This document shows positions 57,080 through 64,000 of a stretch of 64,000 nucleotides of DNA, one piece after another. The stretch comes from Endozoicomonas elysicola. GTDB lineage: Bacteria > Pseudomonadota > Gammaproteobacteria > Pseudomonadales > Endozoicomonadaceae. Position 1 is the first letter of the stretch; each line of letters begins with the position of its first letter. The position numbers were made by a program, and so were the translations under genes. The stretch is from contig NZ_JOJP01000001.1 of the NCBI RefSeq assembly GCF_000710775.1, positions 4,364,141 through 4,428,140 of the forward strand. Reading direction: 5' to 3'. The notes beneath the pieces are model-generated. The model did not search any database. It worked only from the letters and a program-made list of their open reading frames with translations, and was not told the DNA's origin.

Positions 57080-58850
57080 ACTCTGCTTCTTTTTCGTTGT
57101 TTGCTTCCTTACCAAAGAGTGCTTCGGAGTCCATATCCGATTGAGGAGCCAGATCCTTTTTATCAGCAACCTCAAAAGCCAAAGGTAACTTTAGCAAAGT
57201 ACGGGCAAAGATGCTGGCCTCATAAGGACTATCTCCCACAATGGCAAACTGGCTGGTTTTCTCAAGCAGCTTTTTCAGTACGATACGAATCTCCATTCGC
57301 GCCAGTTCCCGACCAATGCAGGCGTGTACACCAAAGCCAAAGGTCAGGTGCTTCTTCACATGTCGCCGGTTCATATCAAACACTTCCGGGTTATCCCAGA
57401 ACCGCTCATCCCGATTTCCGGAAGCCCACATCAGAAAGACCTGAGCACCCGAAGGAATGGTGACGCCATGCATCTCCACTTCCCGTGTGGTGACCCGGAA
57501 ATGCCCCTGGAATGCCGACTCCGTCCGAAACACCTCTTCAATAAACAGCGGAATTTTATCTGGCTCAGCCCGGAGCGCCTTCTCAAGCTCAGGCTCCCTG
57601 GCCAGCACCCTGACCGCACTGCCCATGGAGCTGGCAGAGGAATCACTGCCAGCAATCAACAGCTGCAAAATAATAGCGATTGCTCTCTGATCATTGATAA
57701 TACTGTCCGGGTCAGCACTGTTTTTGATCAGTGTTCCGGTAAAGTTGGCAGGCGGATTCTTTTTGGCTTCAAGGTAATGCTTCCAGAGATAACGGGTAAA
57801 CTGTGCACTGCTCACACCGATTTCGATCAGCTCCACCCGACTGGCGGTACCGCTCAGTGAGCGTATACCCTGCATACACCAGTATTTGATCTGCTCAAAA
57901 TCGTCTTCCGGCAATCCCAGTAACCGGATAATCAGGCGCATGGGCAAGCGCCAGGCAAAATCCTGTACAAACTCAACATTCCCCTTGGGCAGGAATTCAT
58001 CCATCATCTCGTCGCAGAGATCTTCCACTTCCTTTTCCAGACTTTTCACAAAGTGCGCATTAAACCCGCTGTGGCCAACCTTTCGCTCTTCTTTATGGAT
58101 AGGCGGATCCTGCAAAGCCAGTACATCCACAGGAACCACACCCAGTTCACCAAGCCGTTCTGCCAGCGTTTTTCCTTTTTTATCCGGATTCCGGGAGCGT
58201 CCCCTGACCAATATCTCCATCAGTTTTGAAGAAAAGGCAGCGGTGTCCTTACTCACGGCCTGTATATCTTCAAAGCGGGAAATACAGTAAAAATCTTTTC
58301 CCGGCATTTTATAAACCGGATAATGATCCCGAAGCATCCGATAATATTCAAATGGCTCCGTAAAATTACTCTGACTCAGGGGCCGAAACTCTTCTGGTGT
58401 TTTCGGATTCAGAATGGGCAACACTTCCCTCTTATGTTCCTGATCCCGCTGCTTCTGACGTTGTAAAACAGTCACTGCCTGGTAAAACAGCAGGGACTCA
58501 ATTACGACCAGTACACCATGAATGCTCATGACCGGCGCACCCTGAATAAAACCTATGATGCGCCCTACCGCAGAACCAACGGCAAAGCCGGCAATCACCA
58601 TCAGTGCTACCCGTCCACCGGTTTCAGTTTTGCAGGCTGCCGCCAATACCACGCCCAGTGCAATGAGCATGGTTCCGTAATAGGACTGAATATCCGTTCT
58701 GGCAACCGCATCCAGATTATTGAAATGAAAAACAGCTGCCAGCGTATCCGGCCACACCGTAAAACCGATGCCACAGAGGATGCACGCCATAGAAAAATAG
58801 AGCACCAGCATAAAGGGTTTCTTAATACTTAACGCCCAACTCAGTGACAT
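57066..58850 (-). CDS. Cytochrome P450 fused to N-terminal DUF4345-like membrane domain
   Basis: 594 residues from ATG at 58850 (AGGG seven bases upstream); a longer in-frame start (58925) has no ribosome site. Residues 13-130 hold four hydrophobic segments with a pattern resembling DUF4345 (for example FTVWPDTLAAVF and SYYGTMLIALG). A linker and a ~440-residue P450 follow: I-helix AGSDSS (400-405, with Ser where Thr is usual), ExxR at 439-442, heme loop FGFGVHACIG with ligand Cys511. Bacterial P450s are normally soluble, so this anchor is unusual. Terminal side-chain hydroxylation of a sterol-like substrate is inferred from neighbours. Confidence 0.9.
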   Translation of the reverse strand: MSLSWALSIKKPFMLVLYFSMACILCGIGFTVWPDTLAAVFHFNNLDAVARTDIQSYYGTMLIALGVVLAAACKTETGGRVALMVIAGFAVGSAVGRIIGFIQGAPVMSIHGVLVVIESLLFYQAVTVLQRQKQRDQEHKREVLPILNPKTPEEFRPLSQSNFTEPFEYYRMLRDHYPVYKMPGKDFYCISRFEDIQAVSKDTAAFSSKLMEILVRGRSRNPDKKGKTLAERLGELGVVPVDVLALQDPPIHKEERKVGHSGFNAHFVKSLEKEVEDLCDEMMDEFLPKGNVEFVQDFAWRLPMRLIIRLLGLPEDDFEQIKYWCMQGIRSLSGTASRVELIEIGVSSAQFTRYLWKHYLEAKKNPPANFTGTLIKNSADPDSIINDQRAIAIILQLLIAGSDSSASSMGSAVRVLAREPELEKALRAEPDKIPLFIEEVFRTESAFQGHFRVTTREVEMHGVTIPSGAQVFLMWASGNRDERFWDNPEVFDMNRRHVKKHLTFGFGVHACIGRELARMEIRIVLKKLLEKTSQFAIVGDSPYEASIFARTLLKLPLAFEVADKKDLAPQSDMDSEALFGKEANNEKEAEYVSI

Positions 58851-58973
58851 CAGGAATCCCTGATAGAGATAAGACAACAGAAGTCGTCGGCTATGAAAGA
58901 AAAGGGATTGCATTGGTAGATCCATCCGGGACAGTTGTTTTTATTGTTTTCGAATACTCTTTTCAAACCACAA

Positions 58974-59012
58974 GTATACACTGTATACAAAAACAAAGTT
59001 TACACCGTATAC
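58974..59012. promoter_or_regulatory. Tandem TetR-type operator between P450 and tetR genes
   Basis: GTATACACTGTATAC (58974-58988) is a perfect 15-bp palindrome. A second copy, GTTTACACCGTATAC (58998-59012), matches it at 13 of 15 positions, 24 bp downstream. The pair lies in the 209-bp divergent region, about 50-85 bp before the TetR start, fitting autoregulation plus control of the P450-reductase operon. Confidence 0.75.
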
Positions 59013-59059
59013 TAATTTTTGCAACACTTATGGAAAGAGTTAACGCAGTCAGGAAAACC

Positions 59060-59671
59060 ATGAAAAGAGCAGCACTGAGCCAGCAGCAAATTGTCGATAT
59101 GGCTCTGATCCTCGCCTCCGAAGACAGTGTTCACAATGTCAGCTTTCGCAAACTTGCAGACCGCCTGTCAGTGACCCCCATGGCCATCTATCGCTATTTT
59201 GATGATAAAGAAGCACTTCAGGCGGCGATGCTGGATCAATTCATTATCAATGCCCGGGTTTTGCCCGACAGCCCGCTTAACTGGGAACAGTGGCTTTTGC
59301 ACACATCGGATAAAATGTACGCAGCACTTTGCAGTGAGCCGGGCTGGATTACGCTCTTTGGTCAGATCCAGTTAAAACCCGGTGCGCTGGCCGTTATGGA
59401 CGAATGTCTGATGACGTTGGAGGATGTCGGTTTTTCCATAGAAACCGCCATCGAAAGCTTTTTTATCCTGTTTCAAAATCTGCTGGGTGCTGTTTGCCTG
59501 AATACAGCATTTAATAACAGTGAGGGTCAGGGTATAGCGATTGATATGGACAGTATCCAGCCGTTTACAAGTGTGAAAAATAATCTTCATCGACTGAATA
59601 AGGTTGATCACAGAGATCTGTTGAAAAAAGGAATGATGTTGCTGGTTAAGGAGCTTAGAGAAGAAATGTAA
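59060..59671 (+). CDS. TetR-family repressor, likely controlling the P450 operon
   Basis: 203 residues from ATG at 59060, chosen because AGGA lies six bases upstream; the in-frame ATG at 59030 has none. HTH within about 26-47 (VSFRKLADRLSVTPMAIYRYFDDKEAL). The C-terminal domain matches the TetR C-terminal type with helices ESFFILFQNLLGAV. Divergent from the P450 gene with a tandem palindrome in the shared region. Confidence 0.9.
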   Translation: MKRAALSQQQIVDMALILASEDSVHNVSFRKLADRLSVTPMAIYRYFDDKEALQAAMLDQFIINARVLPDSPLNWEQWLLHTSDKMYAALCSEPGWITLFGQIQLKPGALAVMDECLMTLEDVGFSIETAIESFFILFQNLLGAVCLNTAFNNSEGQGIAIDMDSIQPFTSVKNNLHRLNKVDHRDLLKKGMMLLVKELREEM

Positions 59672-59682
59672 ACGATGGGTGT

Positions 59683-59714
59683 GGCATAACTTCCATCATG
59701 ATGGAAGTTATGCC
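59683..59714. repeat. Perfect 32-bp palindrome between tetR and ltp2
   Basis: Two 16-bp arms with no spacer, opening GGCATAACTTCCATCA. Located between the stops of convergent genes tetR and ltp2. No T-run follows; it may act as a bidirectional terminator, a protein site or a dispersed repeat. Confidence 0.6.
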
Positions 59715-59755
59715 TGAAGAGAGCCAGGTCCCCCGGCGGCCTGCATTTGATATGT

Positions 59756-60931
59756 TCACTGGCCCAGTATCAAGCCACTGGTAGGAACACCGGTACCGGC
59801 AGATACCAGCACATTATTTACCTGATCAACCTGATTCACAGCACTGCCCCGCACCTGACGCACAGCCTCGGCAATACCATTCATGCCATGGATATAGGCT
59901 TCACCAATCTGCCCACCATGGGTATTGATAGGCAGCCTTCCTCCCATGGTGATCTGGCCATCGCGGATAAAATCTTTCGCAGTTCCCTTATCGCAGAAGC
60001 CAAACTCTTCCAGCTGTGGCAGTACAAACGGTGTGAAGTGATCATAGATCACCGCCGTCTGAATATCGTCCGGAGTCAGACCTGCCTGGCGGTAAAGCTG
60101 CTTGGCAACCAGACCCACCTCGCTCAGTCGGGTGATATCCTGCCGGTAGAAGTGAGTCATCATCTGCGGATCATCACAGGCACCCTGTGCCGCACCCTTA
60201 ATCAGAGCAGGTTTATGATTCAGCTTTTTTGCACGCTCCGCAGAAGTAATGACCAGGGCCACACCTCCATCACTTTCCTGACAGCAATCCAGCAGACGCA
60301 GTGGCTCACAGATCCAGCGGGAGTTCTGATGATCGTCCAGGGTGATGGGCTGTTCATAGAACCAGGCATTGGGGTTAGTAGCAGCAAATTGTCGTGCAGC
60401 AACCGCCACCCGCCCAAAGTCCTCTGTCGTGGCACCCGTTTCATACATATAACGCTGTGCACACATGGCTACCCAGGAAGCTGGAGTAACCAGACCATGG
60501 GGGATATACCAGCCATAATGTGCCGTTTCAAAATCGGCCTGTGCCTGGGTGTCCTGCATGCCGGCACCAAAACGGTATTCCGAGCGCTCATTCATCGCAC
60601 GGTAACAAACGACAACCTCACACACTCCACTGGCCACCGCCATCGCCGCCTGCTGTACGGTTGCACAGGCTGCGCCACCACCATAATGAATCCGACTGAA
60701 GAACTTGAGCTCTTCCCCACCGATCTCACGAAATATCTCTATTTCAGGGTTATTATCCAGGGTGAAGGTGACCAGACCATCCACTTCGGAGGGATGAATA
60801 CCGGCATCTTCCAACGCTGAAGTTACACATTCCACGGCCAGCGTCATTTCACTGCGGCCAGAGTTCTTGGAAAATTCGGTTGCACCAATGCCGACAATTG
60901 CGGCCTGGCCACTGAGAGATCCTGCTGCCAT
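59756..60931 (-). CDS. ltp2: Ltp2-like aldolase/thiolase-fold protein (steroid side-chain retro-aldol)
   Basis: 391 residues. Recognised from near-identical motifs to mycobacterial Ltp2: SGQAAIVGIGATEFSKNSGR (7-26), IHYGGGAACATVQ, DHQNSRWICEPLRLLDCCQE, AVIYDHFTPF, GGRLPINTHGGQ and SAGTGVPTSGLILG. Ltp2 cleaves the 17-hydroxy-3-oxo-pregnane side-chain CoA by retro-aldol reaction, releasing propionyl-CoA and androstane, together with the ChsH2 DUF35 domain. It is last in the operon ChsH2-ChsE-ChsH1-Ltp2, 3 bp after ChsH1. This is the strongest marker for steroid side-chain degradation in the window. Confidence 0.93.
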   Translation of the reverse strand: MAAGSLSGQAAIVGIGATEFSKNSGRSEMTLAVECVTSALEDAGIHPSEVDGLVTFTLDNNPEIEIFREIGGEELKFFSRIHYGGGAACATVQQAAMAVASGVCEVVVCYRAMNERSEYRFGAGMQDTQAQADFETAHYGWYIPHGLVTPASWVAMCAQRYMYETGATTEDFGRVAVAARQFAATNPNAWFYEQPITLDDHQNSRWICEPLRLLDCCQESDGGVALVITSAERAKKLNHKPALIKGAAQGACDDPQMMTHFYRQDITRLSEVGLVAKQLYRQAGLTPDDIQTAVIYDHFTPFVLPQLEEFGFCDKGTAKDFIRDGQITMGGRLPINTHGGQIGEAYIHGMNGIAEAVRQVRGSAVNQVDQVNNVLVSAGTGVPTSGLILGQ

Positions 60932-60934
60932 TTC

Positions 60935-61411
60935 TTATTCTCCCCGGTCTACTGCCGGCAAGGCGACCACTACGGTACCCGTGACATGATTCCCCATGCT
61001 GTTCTTACCAGTCACAGCAACTTCTACCAGGTTTTCTCCTGATACTTCCCGTTTGTCCTGCACTTTGCCAACCAGTTTCATGACATCACCGGCATAATTA
61101 GGCACACCCAGCTTTATCTTGACTGATTTCAGACGCCCTTTTGGTCCGGTCCAGTCCGTAATAAAACGGCCAACCAGACCATTGGTGGTCAGAATATTCA
61201 TAAAGATATCTTGAGAGCCCAGAGCCTGAGCCTGATCCCGGTCATGATGAACATTTTGATAGTCCCGAGAGGCCAGTGCCGTCGAAACAATAAGACGCGT
61301 TGTGACGTCTATCTCCTGAACCGGGAGCTTCTGGCCAACGTCTACCTGATCGAAACGCAGATTATTAAACTGCTGCGTCTTGTCCTGATTATCAATCACG
61401 AGCCCACTCAT
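60935..61411 (-). CDS. chsH1: ChsH1-like MaoC hydratase subunit
   Basis: 158 residues. From about residue 40 it follows the mycobacterial ChsH1 pattern closely: IVSTALASRDYQNVHHDRD (41-59) with the probable catalytic Asp50 and His55, then GSQDIFMNILTTNGLVGRF, TDWTGP and LGVPNYAGD. About 25 extra N-terminal residues precede this compared with the ~128-residue actinobacterial form. ChsH1 pairs with ChsH2 to hydrate the 17-ene side-chain CoA. Its start overlaps the ChsE gene stop by 4 bp (ATGA), so the genes are translationally coupled. Confidence 0.92.
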   Translation of the reverse strand: MSGLVIDNQDKTQQFNNLRFDQVDVGQKLPVQEIDVTTRLIVSTALASRDYQNVHHDRDQAQALGSQDIFMNILTTNGLVGRFITDWTGPKGRLKSVKIKLGVPNYAGDVMKLVGKVQDKREVSGENLVEVAVTGKNSMGNHVTGTVVVALPAVDRGE

Positions 61412-62547
61412 AATACATTGACCTCTGCTGATTCATCCGCCAGCAGTGCACCCAGTGCCGCCTGCTGATAGGTACCACCACCCAGGCTCAGCTCGAGCTG
61501 CTTGGCCCAAAGGAAGTAACGGTGGAGTGGATAGTCAATATCGGCACCAATACCGCCATGCAGGTGCTGGGCGGTATGAACCACACGACCACCACCGATG
61601 CAGGCCCACCATTTAGCGGTAGCAACGGCCGGTGCGGCTGCCTTTTCTTCTTCAAGTTGCCAGAGCGCCTGCCAGTATGTGGAGCGCATGGCTTCAATAT
61701 CGATGTAAGCGTCTGCGCAACGCATGGTGGTGCTTTGGAATCCGGCAATGGTCTTACCAAATTGTTTACGCTCTGTCGTGTATTCAGCCGTACGTCGTAA
61801 GGCCTCTTCAGTCACACCAACCATTGTCGCAGCAGCAGCCACCTGACCACGGGCAATGATCCACTCCAATGCTTTTTCACCACTCTCAGCATCCACCAGA
61901 ACATCTTGTGGTCTAACAGCAACGTCGGCCATTTGCACGGTATAAAGGGGTTCGCCATGAGTACTGTTCTGCGGGGTCAGCTCAACACCCGCCGCCTGGG
62001 CATCCACCAGAAGCAATACCGTTTTACCCGACTCATCCGTTGCTGGCATCAAAATAGCCCTGGCTTCACCTGCGTACGGTACACACTCACGAGTGCCGTT
62101 CAGAAGCAGGCTGTCGCCATTGGTGGAGACTGTCGCTTCAGACCTGATGGCCTCAGGCATACTCTGCTCGGCAAATGCCGCCGTGAGAATGTGTTCACCG
62201 CAAGCCAGTGGCTTCAGGTATTTTTCCTGCTGCTCTTTTGAACCAAAGCGGGCAATCGGCAGTGCCGCCAGCACCAGGGAAGGAAGCAGTGGCATAGGGG
62301 CAACATGCCGCCCCTGTTCTTCGAGCATCAGGCAGAGCTCTGTTAAACCAAAACCACTGCCGCCAGATGATTCAGGAATGGCCATCCCCAGCAGCCCGGA
62401 TTCTGCAAACTGATACCAGAGGTTTTTATCAAACCCTTCACCTTCAGCTTTCAGCTGGTTCAGACGGGTCTCGGTTGCCTGATCAGACAGAATCTGTTTT
62501 GCCAGATCCCGAATCGCTCCCTGATCTTCACTAAATGAAAAATCCAT
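61408..62547 (-). CDS. Acyl-CoA dehydrogenase, ChsE2/ChsE5-type beta subunit
   Basis: 379 residues from ATG at 62547 (MDFSFSEDQG, GGAG nine bases upstream). Acyl-CoA dehydrogenase fold, with AEYTTERKQFGKTIAGFQ and QHLHGGIGADIDYPLHRYFLWAKQ matching the pattern of mycobacterial FadE28/FadE27. No catalytic Glu at either common position: the C-terminal motif reads LELSLGGGTYQQAALGA, and the alpha-type position reads IARGQVAAA. So it should need an alpha partner, most likely the dehydrogenase at 29199-30377. Overlaps chsH1 by 4 bp. Confidence 0.88.
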   Translation of the reverse strand: MDFSFSEDQGAIRDLAKQILSDQATETRLNQLKAEGEGFDKNLWYQFAESGLLGMAIPESSGGSGFGLTELCLMLEEQGRHVAPMPLLPSLVLAALPIARFGSKEQQEKYLKPLACGEHILTAAFAEQSMPEAIRSEATVSTNGDSLLLNGTRECVPYAGEARAILMPATDESGKTVLLLVDAQAAGVELTPQNSTHGEPLYTVQMADVAVRPQDVLVDAESGEKALEWIIARGQVAAAATMVGVTEEALRRTAEYTTERKQFGKTIAGFQSTTMRCADAYIDIEAMRSTYWQALWQLEEEKAAAPAVATAKWWACIGGGRVVHTAQHLHGGIGADIDYPLHRYFLWAKQLELSLGGGTYQQAALGALLADESAEVNVL

Positions 62548-62645
62548 TACACTGACTCCGCTATTCTCTTTTTTATTCTTATAAAATGTTGCCTCAATCT
62601 CCGACCAACCATCGGAGCAACAACACCTGATCATGCTTTCCAGAT

Positions 62646-63626
62646 TTATTCTGTTACCGGACTGAACAGAGCCAGTGTCAGCTCATCATCACACTGGGTA
62701 ATTTCAGCCTTCACCGGCATACCAATACGGACGTCTTCCGGCTCAATATTGATCAACCCTGCGACCAGTCTTGTGCCTTCTTCCAGCTCCACCAGAGCAA
62801 TAGGGTTCGGATCATCAAAGGCGGGCAGTGCTGGATGATGCAGGTTGACAAAGCTGTGAACCACACCCTTACCACTGGCTTCTACCACGTCTTTTTCCAG
62901 AGACTGGCAGCTTGGGCACATTGGGGAAGGGGGATGCCTCAGGGTCTGACAGGAAGTACAACGCTGGATTAATAGCCTGCCCTGCTTTAAGCCTTCCCAG
63001 AAAAATGCGTTGTCTCGATTCAATCCCGGACGGGGACGTTGAGGTGCCTTGGGCTTATTGCTCTGGCTGTCGGCACTGGCCGGACGCTGAGCCTGTTGGG
63101 GAGCTTTGAACTTCAACAGACGGAAGCGCATCTCTGCAACTTTTTCATTGTCCTGATTAATAAACGTCCACAGTTCAGTAACAAAATACCCTTCACCCAG
63201 GGCCGTGTGCTTCAGTTCGGAGATCGACTCAATGGTCATGGTATGGGAGATATCATCACCGGGCTTGACGTAACTGAAATACTCCTGATCACAGTTAACC
63301 GCCACAACAGAGACATAGCCCGCTTCGTCCAGCATATCGAGAACGTATGGCTGTTCTTCAGTTCTGGGAACTGAACCCGGTGCCGGCGTTTCCGTCACAC
63401 CTTTCATGGTCCAGGCCTGAATCATGGTGGGTGGTGCAATAATTGATCCCTGGTCGGATTGCTCTGCATATTCCAGATTGGTGTACATGGGGTTATCATC
63501 GCCCATGGCCTGACACCAGTGACGGATCATTGGAAGATTGACGGGATCCCAGCTTCGCTGTGGACCCACCTCAACACCAATCGTGGCAGCCATTCGGGCT
63601 TCCAGTTCTTTATTGTTATTTTCCAT
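62646..63626 (-). CDS. chsH2: ChsH2-like bifunctional hydratase/DUF35 protein
   Basis: 326 residues. The N-terminal MaoC-like hotdog domain (about 10-175, with DDNPMYTN and GSIIAPPTMIQ) is linked by a Pro/Gln/Lys-rich spacer (about 178-202) to a C-terminal DUF35 unit. That unit has a zinc ribbon of four cysteines (223, 226, 237, 240) and an OB fold. This is the ChsH2 architecture, in which the hotdog part works with ChsH1 and the DUF35 part associates with Ltp2. It is first in the four-gene operon, 98 bp ahead of the ChsE-type gene. The start ATG at 63626 has only a weak AGCGG site. Confidence 0.93.
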   Translation of the reverse strand: MENNNKELEARMAATIGVEVGPQRSWDPVNLPMIRHWCQAMGDDNPMYTNLEYAEQSDQGSIIAPPTMIQAWTMKGVTETPAPGSVPRTEEQPYVLDMLDEAGYVSVVAVNCDQEYFSYVKPGDDISHTMTIESISELKHTALGEGYFVTELWTFINQDNEKVAEMRFRLLKFKAPQQAQRPASADSQSNKPKAPQRPRPGLNRDNAFFWEGLKQGRLLIQRCTSCQTLRHPPSPMCPSCQSLEKDVVEASGKGVVHSFVNLHHPALPAFDDPNPIALVELEEGTRLVAGLINIEPEDVRIGMPVKAEITQCDDELTLALFSPVTE

Positions 63627-63948
63627 GAAAATACCGCTTTTCTGGCTTGTTCACTGTATCCAGGATTCAGAAGATGGTCTGAAAACAGACTACCCTGCTG
63701 AATCATTACTGTTTATCTGATCAACCAATTCGAACCGCGTCTTTAAACCCAAAAAGAAGCCGGATCTCCGATATACACCATTCTACGCAGCCAATAACAG
63801 CCCTCAATTACAAAAACCGGCCATTGTCGGCTATCAATATGCGGCCTCTCCATGACCTCAAATCGCTAACTGATACCTTGCCCGGTTACTTTCTGTTCTA
63901 ATATCAGCAAGGGAATAAAGCGGCAGCCACTGGAGTTGGACGGAATCC
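63627..63948. other. Divergent promoter region between chsH2 and the right-edge gene
   Basis: 322 bp with no gene; must contain the chsH2 operon promoter and that of the right-edge gene. No clear palindromic operator was identified. Confidence 0.4.
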
Positions 63949-64000
63949 ATGGAAAACAGTCTGAGCATTCGCTCGTATACCAGAACAACACAGGCACACA
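63949..64000 (+). CDS. Partial CDS, probable AraC-family regulator N-terminus
   Basis: ATG at 63949 opens MENSLSIRSYTRTTQAH, cut by the window's right edge after 17 codons. The wording RSYTRTTQAH is typical of the cupin start of small AraC regulators, and it is divergent from the chsH2 operon. Too short to be firm. Confidence 0.4.
   Translation, partial: MENSLSIRSYTRTTQAH

Noticed and set aside
58851-58925. Longer P450 start (58925)
   Set aside because: It lacks a ribosome site and adds residues with no domain; ATG 58850 has AGGG at good spacing.
58844-59059. Longer TetR start upstream of 59060
   Set aside because: The extension covers the operator palindromes and overlaps the P450 5' end; the 59060 ATG has the clear AGGA site.
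59747-60820. Plus-strand open frame of 357 codons opposite ltp2
   Set aside because: It is the complement of a strongly recognised Ltp2 coding region and has no domain pattern.

Overview
The window looks like a chromosomal segment of a host-associated marine gammaproteobacterium, most like Endozoicomonas or a close relative. This is judged from gene content and protein style, not from a search. Supporting features are an Fe superoxide dismutase, glycan hydrolases with a sialidase, an outer-membrane DUF1302/DUF1329 pair, a large steroid/acyl-CoA gene set, and a repetitive protein ending in a eukaryote-like UBX domain. No rRNA, tRNA, CRISPR array or complete insertion sequence was seen. Two or three short inverted-repeat elements resembling non-autonomous transposons are present.

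Layout. 1-6.7 kb: an AT-rich partial gene cut by the left edge, a lipoprotein and a coiled-coil membrane protein, sodB, and an exported amidohydrolase divergent from a LysR regulator. 6.6-8.1 kb: a secreted phosphodiesterase with a triple C-terminal repeat. 8.3-23.7 kb: a carbohydrate region with three paralogous GPH-type sugar symporters around a membrane-anchored sialidase, then a TPR protein with an in-frame stop, GH5-like, GH1, GH4 and GH2 glycosidases, and AraC and TetR regulators. 24-26.2 kb: a 707-residue protein with 165-bp repeats that carry UIM-like cores and a C-terminal UBX-like domain, a candidate effector. 26.4-27.8 kb: an aldehyde dehydrogenase.

28-64 kb is dominated by genes fitting degradation of a steroid or isoprenoid side chain. 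There is a reconstructable route: sulfate removal (a type I sulfatase and a metallo-beta-lactamase-fold alkylsulfatase-like enzyme), uptake (DUF1302/DUF1329), terminal oxidation (P450 with a ferredoxin reductase), CoA activation (acyl-CoA synthetase), alpha-methyl racemization, and beta-oxidation (several acyl-CoA dehydrogenases, FadB-like enzyme, SDR, MaoC hydratase, two thiolases). The last cycle is encoded by a compact operon whose products strongly resemble mycobacterial ChsH2, a ChsE beta subunit, ChsH1 and Ltp2. The matching ChsE alpha-type subunit lies about 31 kb away. Ring-cleavage genes (KstD, KshAB, HsaABCD types) are not in the window, so the actual substrate is inferred.

Regulation: AraC-type regulators flank the acyl-CoA clusters (28.0, 42.9 and probably 63.9 kb). 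A TetR regulator is divergent from the P450 gene, with a tandem palindromic operator between them. The most unusual items are the UIM/UBX-like protein, the membrane-domain-fused P450, the multi-TM sialidase, and the Ltp2/ChsH operon with its accessory sulfatases.
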